36,148 nucleotides of DNA from an uncultured Mollicutes bacterium (GCA_900550145.1 URRF01000012.1:1-36148); one strand, 5' to 3'; shown: positions 1 to 11,221, numbered from the stretch's first letter. Notes: generated from the sequence alone by a model not told the origin. Made by a program: numbers and translations.

Positions 1-172
1 GAATACGTTCCCGGGTGTTGTACACACCGCCCGTCACGCCATGGGAGTCTGTAATACATGAAGCTGGTAGCCTAACCTTTTGGAGGGGGCCATCGAATGT
101 AGGACAGGTGACTGGGGTGAAGTCGTAACAAGGTATCACTACCGGAAGGTGGGGATGGATCACCTCCTTTCT
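1..172 (+). rRNA. rrs: 16S ribosomal RNA, 3' end (partial)
   Basis: The window opens inside 16S. The conserved decoding-region string ttgtacacaccgcccgtc is at about positions 18-35, the helix 44/45 region follows (gaagtcgtaacaagg), and the gene ends with the anti-Shine-Dalgarno ggatcacctccttt. The helix 45 arms differ from the common Bacillota sequence but still pair around a GGAA loop, with one apparent A-G mismatch. The exact 3' end is placed by analogy to Bacillus. Confidence 0.97.
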
Positions 173-362
173 ATGGAGAAAGATTTATACGATATGTATC
201 TTTAGCTACTTGTATGTTTTGCTTAGTTTTGAGAGATTATTCTCTCAAGAAGTTAGTTCTTTGAAAACTTGATAATATGGGTGTAATACTGTAACGAGCA
301 GTATTACATTAAGATCTCATTTTTGTTTAATACAAAAGATCTCATCAAATTAGGATGATGGT
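173..362 (+). other. 16S-23S internal transcribed spacer without tRNA
   Basis: This 190-base spacer contains no tRNA-like cloverleaf. It has an 8-bp hairpin at 229-248 (arms TTGAGAGA/TCTCTCAA), the ttctttgaaaact element common in Bacillota spacers, and a 9-bp hairpin at 283-307 (arms GTAATACTG/CAGTATTAC). The word aagatctcat occurs twice, near 312 and 341. These features suit rRNA processing or antitermination, but no specific function can be read from the sequence. Confidence 0.8.
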
Positions 363-3287
<2,925 letters not shown>

Positions 3288-3348
3288 TATCTAATTTGTT
3301 GCAACCCATGTTATCATGTTTTCAGAGAATTAATTTCTCTATATTTGT

Positions 3349-3452
3349 ACTGGTGATGATTGCTAAGTGGATACACCTGTTCCCATCCCGAACACAGAAG
3401 TTAAGCACTTAAACGCCGAAAATAGTGAATGCTAAAATAGGTCGTCGCCAGT
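3349..3452 (+). rRNA. rrf: 5S ribosomal RNA
   Basis: The arms actggtgatg and cgtcgccagt pair to form helix I, and the conserved core ttcccatcccgaacacagaagttaag lies at about 3380-3405. At about 104 nt it is shorter than the usual 112-120 nt; the shortening appears to be in the helix IV/V region (gaaaatagtgaatgctaaaata). It lies about 60 nt after 23S and is followed directly by a terminator. Confidence 0.92.
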
Positions 3453-3465
3453 CTTTTTATTTTTT

Positions 3466-3496
3466 AAAATAAGATCCTTGTCTTATTTTTTTTTAT
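3466..3496 (+). terminator. Intrinsic terminator of the rRNA operon
   Basis: A 9-bp stem AAAATAAGA/TCTTATTTT with a 6-nt loop (tccttg) is followed by a run of Ts. It sits 13 nt after 5S. Confidence 0.85.
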
Positions 3497-3530
3497 TTAT
3501 TTTGTGTGTGTAAATTTTATGTGTTTTGGC

Positions 3531-3559
3531 TTGTATTAAATAAATCTTTTTATTATAAT
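3531..3559 (+). promoter_or_regulatory. Sigma-A promoter of the tsaE operon
   Basis: TTGTAT at 3531-3536, a 17-nt spacer and a perfect TATAAT at 3554-3559. The predicted start site falls near 3566, right at the AGGTGA ribosome binding site (3565-3570), so the leader would be only about 10 nt. Confidence 0.7.
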
Positions 3560-3575
3560 TAAATAGGTGATAGAA

Positions 3576-4028
3576 ATGGATTATAAGATAACAACTAAAT
3601 GTGAAGAAGATACTATGGAGATAGCACAAAACATTGAATCAGAAAAATTTCCTAATATGGTTATATGTTTAACTGGTGATTTAGGAAGTGGTAAGACGAT
3701 TTTTACAAAGGGTTTTGCTGAGGCATTAGGTATAGATGAGAATATAACTTCCCCTACTTTTAATATAATAAAAGAATATACTACTGGTGAAATGAATTTA
3801 TATCATATGGATTTATACAGGTTAAATGGAGATGTTAAAAACCTTGGACTTGAGGAGTATTTTACAAAAGGTGGAGTAGTTATTATTGAATGGGCAGATT
3901 TAATTGAAGATTATTTGCCTGAGGAAAGATTGGATGTAAAAATTAAGGTTGTTGATGAAGATACTAGAATTTTAATTTTTAAACCACATGGTATTAAATA
4001 TGAAGAGTTGTGTGAGGCAATTTTGTGA
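3576..4028 (+). CDS. tsaE: TsaE, tRNA t6A biosynthesis ATPase
   Basis: P-loop ATPase of the threonylcarbamoyl-adenosine (t6A) complex, which works with TsaB and TsaD on tRNAs that read ANN codons. The Walker A motif GDLGSGKT, the switch-like SPTF segment and the HMDLYRL motif are all present, and the 150-aa length is normal. I choose ATG 3576, placed 5 nt after AGGTGA (3565-3570), over an in-frame GTG at 3567. The TGA stop overlaps the tsaB start. First gene of a four-gene operon with tsaB, rimI and tsaD. Confidence 0.95.
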   Translation: MDYKITTKCEEDTMEIAQNIESEKFPNMVICLTGDLGSGKTIFTKGFAEALGIDENITSPTFNIIKEYTTGEMNLYHMDLYRLNGDVKNLGLEEYFTKGGVVIIEWADLIEDYLPEERLDVKIKVVDEDTRILIFKPHGIKYEELCEAIL

Positions 4029-4654
4029 TAACTTTATTTATAGATACAAGTACAGATACTCTTACTGTTTCAATTATTAATGATGATGTTATACTTGATG
4101 CAATTACTTTGCCATCTAGTGAACATTCTAAGTATGCTATGAGTGCAATAGAAAGTATATTTGATAAGAATAATATTAAGAGAAATAGTGTTAATAAAAT
4201 AATGGTTGTAAACGGACCTGGTTCTTTTACAGGCATCAGAATTGGTGTTACTATTGCAAAAATATATGCTTGGGCATGCAATATAAATGTAGTACCAATA
4301 TCTACTTTAAAAGCATATGCTATATCTAATATGGGTTATAAATATTATATTTCTTCTATTGATGCTAGAAGGAATTATGTATATGCGGCTATTTATGATA
4401 GTAATTATAATAATATTTTAGATGAATCATATATTAACAAAGATGATTTAATAAATAAAATTATAAAACTTGAAGATTATTTAATTATTTCTAATACTCC
4501 TATTTCGGAATTTAATACAGTAAAACCAAAATTAGATATTAAGCGAATATATGATTATTATAAAAATGATATTGGTATAAATTGTCATGCACTAAAGCCA
4601 GTTTATTTAAAAGAAGTTGAGGCGGTTGAAAAGATGGGTGGTTACAATGATTAG
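4025..4654 (+). CDS. tsaB: TsaB, t6A complex scaffold protein
   Basis: An ASKHA-fold paralogue of TsaD that dimerises with it in the t6A synthase. The N-terminus LFIDTSTDTL and the hallmark GPGSFTGIRIG near residue 60 identify the family; 209 aa is within its range. It starts at a GTG that overlaps the tsaE stop (GTGA), with GAGG 7 nt upstream, which implies translational coupling. The C-terminal half is divergent, as is usual for TsaB. Confidence 0.94.
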   Translation: MITLFIDTSTDTLTVSIINDDVILDAITLPSSEHSKYAMSAIESIFDKNNIKRNSVNKIMVVNGPGSFTGIRIGVTIAKIYAWACNINVVPISTLKAYAISNMGYKYYISSIDARRNYVYAAIYDSNYNNILDESYINKDDLINKIIKLEDYLIISNTPISEFNTVKPKLDIKRIYDYYKNDIGINCHALKPVYLKEVEAVEKMGGYND

Positions 4655-5057
4655 AGAATATAATGAAAATGACTTTAATTTAGTTAATGTTTTAGGAAGA
4701 GAAATATCAAATGATTATATTTTGAAAATAAGTCCAGTTGGTGTTTGTTATGTATATGAATTAGAAGATGAAATAGTTGGTTTTATTCTTGCTGATGTTT
4801 TTGATGATCGATCAGAGATTATTGATGTATCTGTTGCTTTGTTATATAGAAATAAGAAAATAGGTGATTTGTTAGTTAAAAAGATAATTGATATATCTAG
4901 TAGTAAGGGTTGTGATAATATTACTTTGGAAGTAAAAACTAATAATGAGCCGGCTATAAAACTTTATAAAAACAATGGTTTTAAAATAATAAGTGTTAGA
5001 AAAAAATATTATTCAAATGGTACAATTGATGCTTATTTAATGCAAAGAAAGTTGTGA
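4647..5057 (+). CDS. rimI: RimI-like ribosomal protein N-acetyltransferase
   Basis: GNAT-fold acetyltransferase, 136 aa. The strand-turn segment VSVALLYRNKKIGDLLV is the acetyl-CoA binding motif A, here with RNKKIG in place of the usual R-x-x-G-x-G/A loop. The C-terminal NEPAIKLYKNNGF is typical of RimI. In many bacteria rimI sits with tsaB/tsaD and acetylates the N-terminal alanine of ribosomal protein S18; that role is inferred. ATG 4647 follows GGGTGG and overlaps the tsaB stop by 8 nt. An upstream TTG start at 4617 is possible but less likely. Confidence 0.9.
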   Translation: MIREYNENDFNLVNVLGREISNDYILKISPVGVCYVYELEDEIVGFILADVFDDRSEIIDVSVALLYRNKKIGDLLVKKIIDISSSKGCDNITLEVKTNNEPAIKLYKNNGFKIISVRKKYYSNGTIDAYLMQRKL

Positions 5058-5061
5058 TTTT

Positions 5062-6087
5062 ATGAAAGATGTTTATATATTAGGAATTGAATCTTCATGT
5101 GATGAAATGAGTGCTAGTATTATAAAAAATGGTACAGATGAAATAAAAACAATTGTACTTTCACAGATGGATATACATAAGAAATATGGTGGAGTTGTCC
5201 CTGAGATAGCAAGTAGATGTCATATAGAAAGTGCTACTATGGTATTAGATGAGTTGTTTTCAAATTTAGATATAGCTATGGAAGATATTACTGCAATTGC
5301 AGTAACTTATGGACCTGGTCTTGTTGGTTCTTTGTTAGTAGGGCTTCAAATTGCAAAAACTTTATCATTTGTGTATAATAAACCGCTTATTCCAGTGCAT
5401 CATATTACTGGTCATATATATGCAAATAATTTAGTAAAAGAGTTAAAGTTTCCACTTATAGCATTAGTAATAAGTGGTGGACATACTGATTTAATTTATA
5501 TGAGTAATCATTTTAAGTTTAAAAAAATTGGCGGAACTTTAGATGATGCAGTTGGGGAATGTTATGATAAAGTGGCAAGAGTTATTGGTCTTTCTTATCC
5601 AGGAGGTCCATTAGTTGATAATCTTGCTCATGAAGGAAAGTGTACTTATAAGTTGCCAATTCCATTAGATGATGATACATATAATTTTAGTTTTAGTGGA
5701 CTTAAAAGTGCTGTAATAAACTTGGTACATAATGAAAAAGAGAGAAGAAAAGAAATAAATGAGAAAGATTTAGCAGCATCATTTCAAAAAATAATAACAG
5801 ATATACTTGTTAAAAAAACAAAGAGAAGTTTAAAAGAATATAATGTAAATAATCTTATTATATGTGGTGGTGTAGCTGCTAATAAAGGAATAAGAGAAGA
5901 ATTTAGTAAGATGTGTAATGAAAATAATATAAATTTGACTATACCAGTTATTAAGTATTGTACGGATAACGCAGCAATGATAGCGGCTTCTGGTTATTAT
6001 GCTTATAAGAATAACATTATAAGTGATTTAACTTTAGATGCAAAAGCAACTGATAGTATAGATGAATATATAAAAAGATATAGTTAA
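5062..6087 (+). CDS. tsaD: TsaD, tRNA N6-adenosine threonylcarbamoyltransferase
   Basis: Catalytic subunit that transfers the threonylcarbamoyl group to A37 of tRNA. It begins with GIESSCDEMSASI, has metal-binding His114 and His118 in HHITGH, the SGGHTDLIYM nucleotide loop, and the late YCTDNAAMIA motif that carries the metal-ligand aspartate. The length of 341 aa is standard. It lies 4 nt after rimI, is the last gene of the operon, and is followed by a terminator at 6099. Confidence 0.97.
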   Translation: MKDVYILGIESSCDEMSASIIKNGTDEIKTIVLSQMDIHKKYGGVVPEIASRCHIESATMVLDELFSNLDIAMEDITAIAVTYGPGLVGSLLVGLQIAKTLSFVYNKPLIPVHHITGHIYANNLVKELKFPLIALVISGGHTDLIYMSNHFKFKKIGGTLDDAVGECYDKVARVIGLSYPGGPLVDNLAHEGKCTYKLPIPLDDDTYNFSFSGLKSAVINLVHNEKERRKEINEKDLAASFQKIITDILVKKTKRSLKEYNVNNLIICGGVAANKGIREEFSKMCNENNINLTIPVIKYCTDNAAMIAASGYYAYKNNIISDLTLDAKATDSIDEYIKRYS

Positions 6088-6098
6088 AAATGTAGAAT

Positions 6099-6125
6099 AT
6101 AGGCGATTGAATGCCTATTTTTTTT
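6099..6125 (+). terminator. Intrinsic terminator after tsaD
   Basis: Stem ATAGGC/GCCTAT, loop gattgaat, then eight Ts, 12 nt after the tsaD stop. Confidence 0.75.
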
Positions 6126-6142
6126 GAATAAGAAATAATAAT

Positions 6143-6177
6143 AAACTCATCATAAAAGTAGACAAAATGAGTTTTTT
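6143..6177 (+). terminator. Second hairpin with T-tract downstream of tsaD
   Basis: An 8-bp stem AAACTCAT/ATGAGTTT with a 16-nt loop and a short T-run. This is a possible back-up terminator; its arms can act in either orientation. The rest of 6178-6332 is AT-rich and contains a TTGACA at 6242-6247, but only a poor -10 (TATTCG) at 17-nt spacing. Confidence 0.5.
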
Positions 6178-6332
6178 AGATGTGATATTATTACAATAAT
6201 TTAATTTTTGAAATAAATATAGTTATTTTTACTATAAAACGTTGACAAAAATTATTATAAGCAGTATTCGTAAATTTGTTGATGAATTGGGGTATATAAG
6301 TCAAATTTACTAAAATATAACAGGGGGTTGTT

Positions 6333-7037
6333 ATGAGGAGTATTTTAAAAAAGGTTATGAGTTTTCTTATAGTAATATCATTTGTGTTTATGCTATATTC
6401 TGTTGGTAACTCTATTGTAATGCAATATAAAAAATATCAAGTTTCCTCAGAAATTGAACAAGTAGTGGCACTTATGAAAGATACAAATACTACTTCAAAG
6501 CATAGTTTAGATTATTACAAGAAATATTATCAAAATGATAATATAGTGGGATCACTTAAAATAGAAGGTACTGGCATAGAAACATTGTTAGTAAAAGGTA
6601 ATGACAATGAGTATTATTTAAACCATTCAATAAGAAACGAATATGACATAATAGGTAGCATATTTGTTGATTATAGAACTGATCTTAACTCAAAACAAAT
6701 AAACATTTATGGACATAATTCGAATGTTTATGATGTTATATTTAAGAAGTTAGAAAATTATTTAGATAATAAATATTATTCTGACCATAAATATATTGAG
6801 TTATGGGATGGTGATAAAAAAAGTATATATGAAATATTTAGTGTACAAATAGTGTCTAATGATTATGAACACTATGATGTAGATGCTGATGATTGGATTA
6901 AACATATAGATACACTTAATAATTCAATATATACTACAAATACAAAGGCAACACCAGAAGATGAGATACTTATTATACAAACTTGCTTGTATAATCCAGT
7001 TAACTCACTTTTGTTGATAAATGCAAAAAAGGTATAG
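6333..7037 (+). CDS. Class B-type sortase (membrane transpeptidase)
   Basis: Membrane-anchored cysteine transpeptidase of 234 aa. An N-terminal hydrophobic segment (residues 8-28) anchors it. The catalytic His128 lies in INIYGHNS and the catalytic Cys218 in IIQTCLYNP. The IVGSLKIEGTGIETLLVKG stretch and the YYLNHS element are typical of class B. The active-site Arg normally found a few residues after the TC motif is not evident: the strand reads NPVNSLLLINAKK. RBS AGGGGG precedes ATG 6333. The adhesin with an IPDTG tail starts 9 nt downstream, so that protein is the probable substrate. Confidence 0.88.
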   Translation: MRSILKKVMSFLIVISFVFMLYSVGNSIVMQYKKYQVSSEIEQVVALMKDTNTTSKHSLDYYKKYYQNDNIVGSLKIEGTGIETLLVKGNDNEYYLNHSIRNEYDIIGSIFVDYRTDLNSKQINIYGHNSNVYDVIFKKLENYLDNKYYSDHKYIELWDGDKKSIYEIFSVQIVSNDYEHYDVDADDWIKHIDTLNNSIYTTNTKATPEDEILIIQTCLYNPVNSLLLINAKKV

Positions 7038-7046
7038 GAGGGAAAA

Positions 7047-8576
7047 ATGAAAAGGATTGCAAAATATTTATTTACATTATTAATATCAATTAGCGTATTC
7101 TTAATTGGGGTTAATTATGTAAATGCGGAAAGTAGTGCAGGAGAAATACTACTTAGTAAAACAGCAAGTAAAAAAGATTTAGAGGAAGGAAGAAGTGCAG
7201 ACGTTACATTAACAGTAAATGCAAATGGATTTACAACTGTTGATAAAACAGACGTTGTATTAGTACTTGATAGAAGTTCTAGTATGGATGGTACTCCAAT
7301 GGAAAATACTAAAACAGCTGCTAAAGATTTAATTGAGTTATTAATAACTGATAAAACTAAAGATAATACAAGAGCAGCAATAGTAACATACGGGTCTAAT
7401 TTATTAACAAGTTATACTAGTGATTCATTAACTAATGATGTAACTACTTTAAAAAAGACTATTGATAGTATTCCAAGTAGTAAAGGAGGCCAAGGTACAA
7501 ATGTGCATGCGGGCTTACTAAAAGCAAAAAAATTGCTTAGTAGTTCTGGTACAGATACACAAAAGATAATAATATTATTATCAGATGGTGAACCTACATA
7601 TTACTTAGGAAGTAATAATAAGCGATGTGGTTCTGGTGGATCTGATTGGCCTGATGATTCTTGGGAATGTATAGTAAATGGCAACAATAGACCAAGCACT
7701 GTAGCAGATGCTGAAGCTACAACTATTAAGAATTCTGGTACTAAGATTTATACAGTAGGATTTACAAGTGGTGCTGATATGACATTCTTAGGTAATATTG
7801 CATCAAATCCAACAGAAAAATATAGTTATACTGCATCTGATTATGAAGGATTAAAAGAAACATTTAAAAAAATAGTAAATGACTTTACTACAGTAGCAAC
7901 TGATGCTGTTGTTACTGATATTGTACCAGCAGGATTTCAAATCAAAAAAGGTACACTACCAGCAGGAGCAACTGCAATAGAAAATGAAGATGGTACAACA
8001 ACTATTACTTGGGTAATTGGTGATATAAAGTCAACTGCAACAAATAGTTTAACATATACAGTTGAAGCTAAAGAAGGTGAGTACGGAAGTATGTACACCA
8101 ATGTAAGTGCAACTATAAATGCTAAATCAGTAGATGGAAATCCAAAATATGGTTCAAGTAATCCAATATCACTTGATTTTGATAAGCCATATGTTCCAAT
8201 TCCAGGTGTTACAGTTAAAGATGATTATACAGTTGATGATCATTATGACATTAAGCAAGGAACAACATTTATAACACCAGCAGAAAAAGGAATTTTAGAT
8301 AATGATGAATTAACGCATAAGAATTTAGATGAGAATGCAACTGTAACAGATAGAATAGTACTTGTTTATGATAATGAAACTAATGGAGAAGCAGAAAATA
8401 TTACTTTAAATCAAGATGGAACATTTAGTTACAATGCAACAAAAGATACTTTGGGTAAAATAACTTATAAGTATTATGTAGAAACAACGGTTACAATAGA
8501 TGGAAAATCACAAGTAGTTAGAAGTAATGTGACAACTATTACATTAAATGTAATTAAAAATCCAACTAATATGTAG
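7047..8576 (+). CDS. VWA-domain surface adhesin, N-terminal part of a frameshifted gene
   Basis: Secreted adhesin or pilin-like protein. The signal peptide ends near VNA/ES (residue 27). A von Willebrand A domain follows at about 65-290 with an intact MIDAS: DRSSS at 75-79, GTNVHAG and LLSDGEPT. Next come a DUF11/isopeptide-like beta domain (about 295-390) and a cadherin-like tail domain (about 395-505). The frame ends abruptly after NPTNM. The reading then continues in the -1 frame from 8570 with MucBP-like repeats and a sortase signal, so this is the 5' part of one gene. It is in an operon with the sortase (9-nt gap). Confidence 0.85.
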   Translation: MKRIAKYLFTLLISISVFLIGVNYVNAESSAGEILLSKTASKKDLEEGRSADVTLTVNANGFTTVDKTDVVLVLDRSSSMDGTPMENTKTAAKDLIELLITDKTKDNTRAAIVTYGSNLLTSYTSDSLTNDVTTLKKTIDSIPSSKGGQGTNVHAGLLKAKKLLSSSGTDTQKIIILLSDGEPTYYLGSNNKRCGSGGSDWPDDSWECIVNGNNRPSTVADAEATTIKNSGTKIYTVGFTSGADMTFLGNIASNPTEKYSYTASDYEGLKETFKKIVNDFTTVATDAVVTDIVPAGFQIKKGTLPAGATAIENEDGTTTITWVIGDIKSTATNSLTYTVEAKEGEYGSMYTNVSATINAKSVDGNPKYGSSNPISLDFDKPYVPIPGVTVKDDYTVDDHYDIKQGTTFITPAEKGILDNDELTHKNLDENATVTDRIVLVYDNETNGEAENITLNQDGTFSYNATKDTLGKITYKYYVETTVTIDGKSQVVRSNVTTITLNVIKNPTNM

Positions 8577-9292
8577 TTAATTATTTAGAAAAGGGAACTG
8601 ATAAAGTATTACACGATGCAAAATCTGAAGACGGTAATGTATATGATGAAATAAAATTAGCTGATGTAATAATGACAATAAAAGGTTATAATTATGATTC
8701 AGTTAATGTTGATCCATTAGTATTATCAGATAATACAGTATTAAATGTAATGAACATTTACTATACAAAGAGAACAGATTTAAGTTATACAGTTAATTAT
8801 TTAGAGAAAGATACTAATGTAGTATTAAATCAATCTAAAGAAGTTAACAATGTAGAATTTGAAACAGTAATCAATGGAAGAAATGAAATAATTACAATTG
8901 ATGGATATGTATTTAATTCAGTTAATCCAGAAGAATTAACTATAACTACAGGTTCAAATGTAATCAATATTTACTATACAGTTTTACATGGGACAGTAAA
9001 AGTTAAATATGTTGATTCAAATGATAAAGAAATAATTGAACCTGAAATAATCAAAGGACAAGTTGGTACTGATTATGAAATAAAAGCTAAGGAAATTGCA
9101 AAATATAAATTATCTAAAGTAGTTGGAAATGAAAAAGGTAAATATATAGATGGCGAATTAGTAATTACATATGTTTATGAAACAATTCCAGATACAGGTG
9201 TTTATGCTAGTGATTATTCTGTAGTAGTATCAGTTATGTCTATAGCAATATTTATGACATTAGTATTCTTTAAGAAGAAAATGTTTAATTAG
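8570..9292 (+). pseudogene. C-terminal part of the frameshifted adhesin: MucBP repeats and IPDTG anchor
   Basis: The -1 frame opens at 8570, immediately after an in-frame TAA, and encodes YVVNYLEKGTDKVLHD directly, continuing the upstream protein. Three MucBP-like repeats recur around the V-N-Y-L-E-K signature (near 8575, 8795) and the NIYYT ending. The protein ends with a sortase sorting signal: IPDTG, a hydrophobic stretch and KKK. A separate start at ATG 8672 is possible, but it has no clear ribosome binding site and would give a product without a signal peptide. A one-base loss or two-base gain near 8570-8573, or an assembly error, explains the break. Confidence 0.8.
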
Positions 9293-9293
9293 T

Positions 9294-9321
9294 AAAAAGA
9301 GAACGTTAAAGTTCTTTTTTT
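9294..9321. terminator. Bidirectional terminator between adhesin and glycosyltransferase
   Basis: An 11-bp AT-rich stem (one G-U pair) around a 6-nt loop gttaaa, with T-runs on both strands. It overlaps the last codons of the minus-strand glycosyltransferase. Confidence 0.7.
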
Positions 9322-10424
9322 TGTTGTTTTTTTGTACTTTTAAGCATATTTTCAATTATTTTTTTATTATCTATAATTCTTTTATTATGTGGTTCATTTT
9401 CTAATATTATATTTAAATATTTAAGTGATTCTTCTAATTTATTTTCGTAAAATAGTGAAATTGAGAGTAAATCATATATTGTCATATCCCAACTAAATAT
9501 TTCGTTTATATATGTTTTTGGATGGGTTTTAATTTTTAGAGCAGTATTACACAATTTTATAACTTCTTTATAATTACCTAATTCATATTCTAAAATAGCC
9601 ATTTCCATATATGGATCACGTAGATATGGAGCTTCATTTATTGCTAAATTTCCCCACATTTTAGCTTCTTTATATCTTTTTAAGTTTTTATAACTTCTTA
9701 AAATATATCTCATAGATGCACATCTTTCGTCTTTCCATGTTGCAGTGGGCAAATCTAAATGTTTAATAAGTGTATCTATGCATTTATTCCATTCATGATG
9801 AAACATATATTCTCTTCCTAGATAATGCATATTTCTATCATCAGTTGGATTTTCCTTAACTGATAATTCTAATAATGGTAAATAACTATTTCTTGACTTT
9901 TTCTCGTCTGGGTAATGATTAACTATTATTTCATCAGTGGTAATAATATTTTCTTTTTCCTCTTTTTGGTAATTTAGTATTTCATGAACTGGATAAATCC
10001 ATTTATAGTTTTTTCTAGAATGAATCTTGTCATAATAGAAGCTTACTAATGGTTTATCGTTAGCATCTAATTTCCAGTTATAAATATATTTTATTCTGTC
10101 AGTGTTCTTGTTCCATATGTTTTCTAGTTTATTTCTCCAACCTGGTGTTAAAACTTCGTCTAAATCTATACATATACATATATCGTAATCATCTGGAATC
10201 ATGTCTAGAGATATATTCCTTGCAACATCAAATCTCCATGGTTCTATTTTTTGTTTTTTAACAACTACTCCTAATTTTTTTAGTTTGTTTACAGAATTAT
10301 CGGTAGAACCGGTATCGAGAACATAAATTTCGTCTGCTTCTTTAACCGAATTAAACCATCTATCAATAAATTTCTCTTCATTTTTACAAATTGCATATAT
10401 ACATATTTTATATTTTTTTTCCAT
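9306..10424 (-). CDS. Family 2 glycosyltransferase with C-terminal TPR-like repeats
   Basis: A GT-A fold sugar transferase, 372 aa. The N-terminus CIYAICKNEEKFIDRW, the VLDTGSTDNS motif (about 35-44) and the metal-binding DLDE (87-90) mark a GT2 domain over about residues 5-200. The C-terminal half is helical with TPR-like pairs (YKEAKMWGNLAI, YELGNYKEVIKLCNTAL, LEESLKYLNIILENEP). No TM segment, so it should act in the cytoplasm. AGGTG precedes ATG 10424. It is divergent from a collagen-like gene; by analogy to collagen-like glycoprotein loci it might glycosylate that protein, which is inference. The sugar donor is unknown. Confidence 0.88.
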   Translation of the reverse strand: MEKKYKICIYAICKNEEKFIDRWFNSVKEADEIYVLDTGSTDNSVNKLKKLGVVVKKQKIEPWRFDVARNISLDMIPDDYDICICIDLDEVLTPGWRNKLENIWNKNTDRIKYIYNWKLDANDKPLVSFYYDKIHSRKNYKWIYPVHEILNYQKEEKENIITTDEIIVNHYPDEKKSRNSYLPLLELSVKENPTDDRNMHYLGREYMFHHEWNKCIDTLIKHLDLPTATWKDERCASMRYILRSYKNLKRYKEAKMWGNLAINEAPYLRDPYMEMAILEYELGNYKEVIKLCNTALKIKTHPKTYINEIFSWDMTIYDLLSISLFYENKLEESLKYLNIILENEPHNKRIIDNKKIIENMLKSTKKQQKKEL

Positions 10425-10564
10425 CTTTTCACCTATTATATTTTATGATTAAGCAGAAATGATGTATACTATGAGTATGTAAATTTATTTAATGTGCACT
10501 CTTAGTCAATAGTAAAAATCATTTTTGTTTATGCTCATAAAATATTAATGAAAGGAGAATGAAA

Positions 10565-11143
10565 ATGAATAATAGATGTTGTCCAAGCAACGATGATAAG
10601 TGTACGAAAAATTTGGTAATTATGGGTCCAACCGGGCCAAGAGGCCCAGCAGGTCCAATGGGATTTGTGGGTCCAACTGGACCTAGGGGTGCCACTGGTC
10701 CGACTGGACCAACTGGACCAGCGCAAGTAAGTGTGTATGGAAGTAAATATGATAGTACCGCTACTCCAATATCGCTAACTGAAAATGTATTAGGTGTAAT
10801 ACCTATTTCTAGCTCAGGACCTATATCTGGAATAACAGGAACAACTGCAAATGCACTTATTATTGAAGAAGCAGGAGTATATAAAATTGATTACTTTTTT
10901 CAGGGTAGTGCAGCACAAACAGGAACAATAACTATGGAAGTGTTAAAAAACGCAAATCCTATTACTAGTGGAACTATTACAAAAGAATTTACTGCAAATG
11001 AAGATAATAGTTTTAACGGAAGTGTAATTACAGAACTTGAAGTTGGCGATGTAATAAGTTTAGGACTTGAATCTTCTGTTACAACGACAGTTACACCAAG
11101 TGATGATACTAGTGTGTACTTAAATATTGTGAAAATAGGTTAA
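10565..11143 (+). CDS. Collagen-like surface protein with BclA/TNF-like C-terminal domain
   Basis: Short collagen-like protein, 192 aa. About 11 uninterrupted Gly-X-Y triplets (mostly GPT, GPR, GPA) at residues 21-53 are followed by a beta-rich domain of about 135 aa (ALIIEEAGVYKIDYFFQGS, TITMEVLKN, VGDVISLGLES). That domain resembles the trimerising C-terminal domains of BclA-type exosporium and related proteins. There is no signal peptide; the N-terminus has CC and C (NNRCCPSNDDKC), as in spore-surface BclA-like proteins. I choose ATG 10565, 7 nt after GGAG, over ATG 10559, which is too close. Function is probably structural. Confidence 0.88.
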   Translation: MNNRCCPSNDDKCTKNLVIMGPTGPRGPAGPMGFVGPTGPRGATGPTGPTGPAQVSVYGSKYDSTATPISLTENVLGVIPISSSGPISGITGTTANALIIEEAGVYKIDYFFQGSAAQTGTITMEVLKNANPITSGTITKEFTANEDNSFNGSVITELEVGDVISLGLESSVTTTVTPSDDTSVYLNIVKIG

Positions 11144-11164
11144 AGCATCTTTTTGATGCTTTAA
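11140..11164 (+). terminator. Terminator after the collagen-like gene
   Basis: A perfect 10-bp stem TTAAAGCATC/GATGCTTTAA with a TTTTT loop, overlapping the stop codon. The tail is only moderately T-rich (ttaattt). Confidence 0.7.
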
Positions 11165-11175
11165 TTAATTTGTTT

Positions 11176-11202
11176 GGAACTTTTTAATTGAATATAACGA
11201 CT
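11176..11202 (+). promoter_or_regulatory. Candidate ECF-type promoter of sigma factor gene 1
   Basis: GGAAC at 11176-11180, a 17-nt spacer and CGACT at 11198-11202 resemble ECF promoters (GGAAC near -35, CG-rich -10). The predicted start falls just before GAGGTG (11211). The paralogous locus has GGGAC-N17-GCACT at exactly the same distance from its RBS, which supports autoregulation. Confidence 0.5.
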
Positions 11203-11221
11203 TTATTAGTGAGGTGTTAAA

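Noticed and set aside
173..362. tRNA genes in the rRNA spacer
   Set aside because: No acceptor stem pairing, T-loop GGTTCGA-like or D-loop sequences can be found.
3567..9292. Mycoplasma-type genetic code (TGA as Trp)
   Set aside because: tsaE and rimI end at TGA exactly where the next gene starts, and Trp is encoded by TGG throughout.
10535..10726. Minus-strand frame rich in Trp and Ser opposite the collagen-like gene
   Set aside because: It is the antisense shadow of the Gly-Pro-Thr repeats and has no RBS or independent features.
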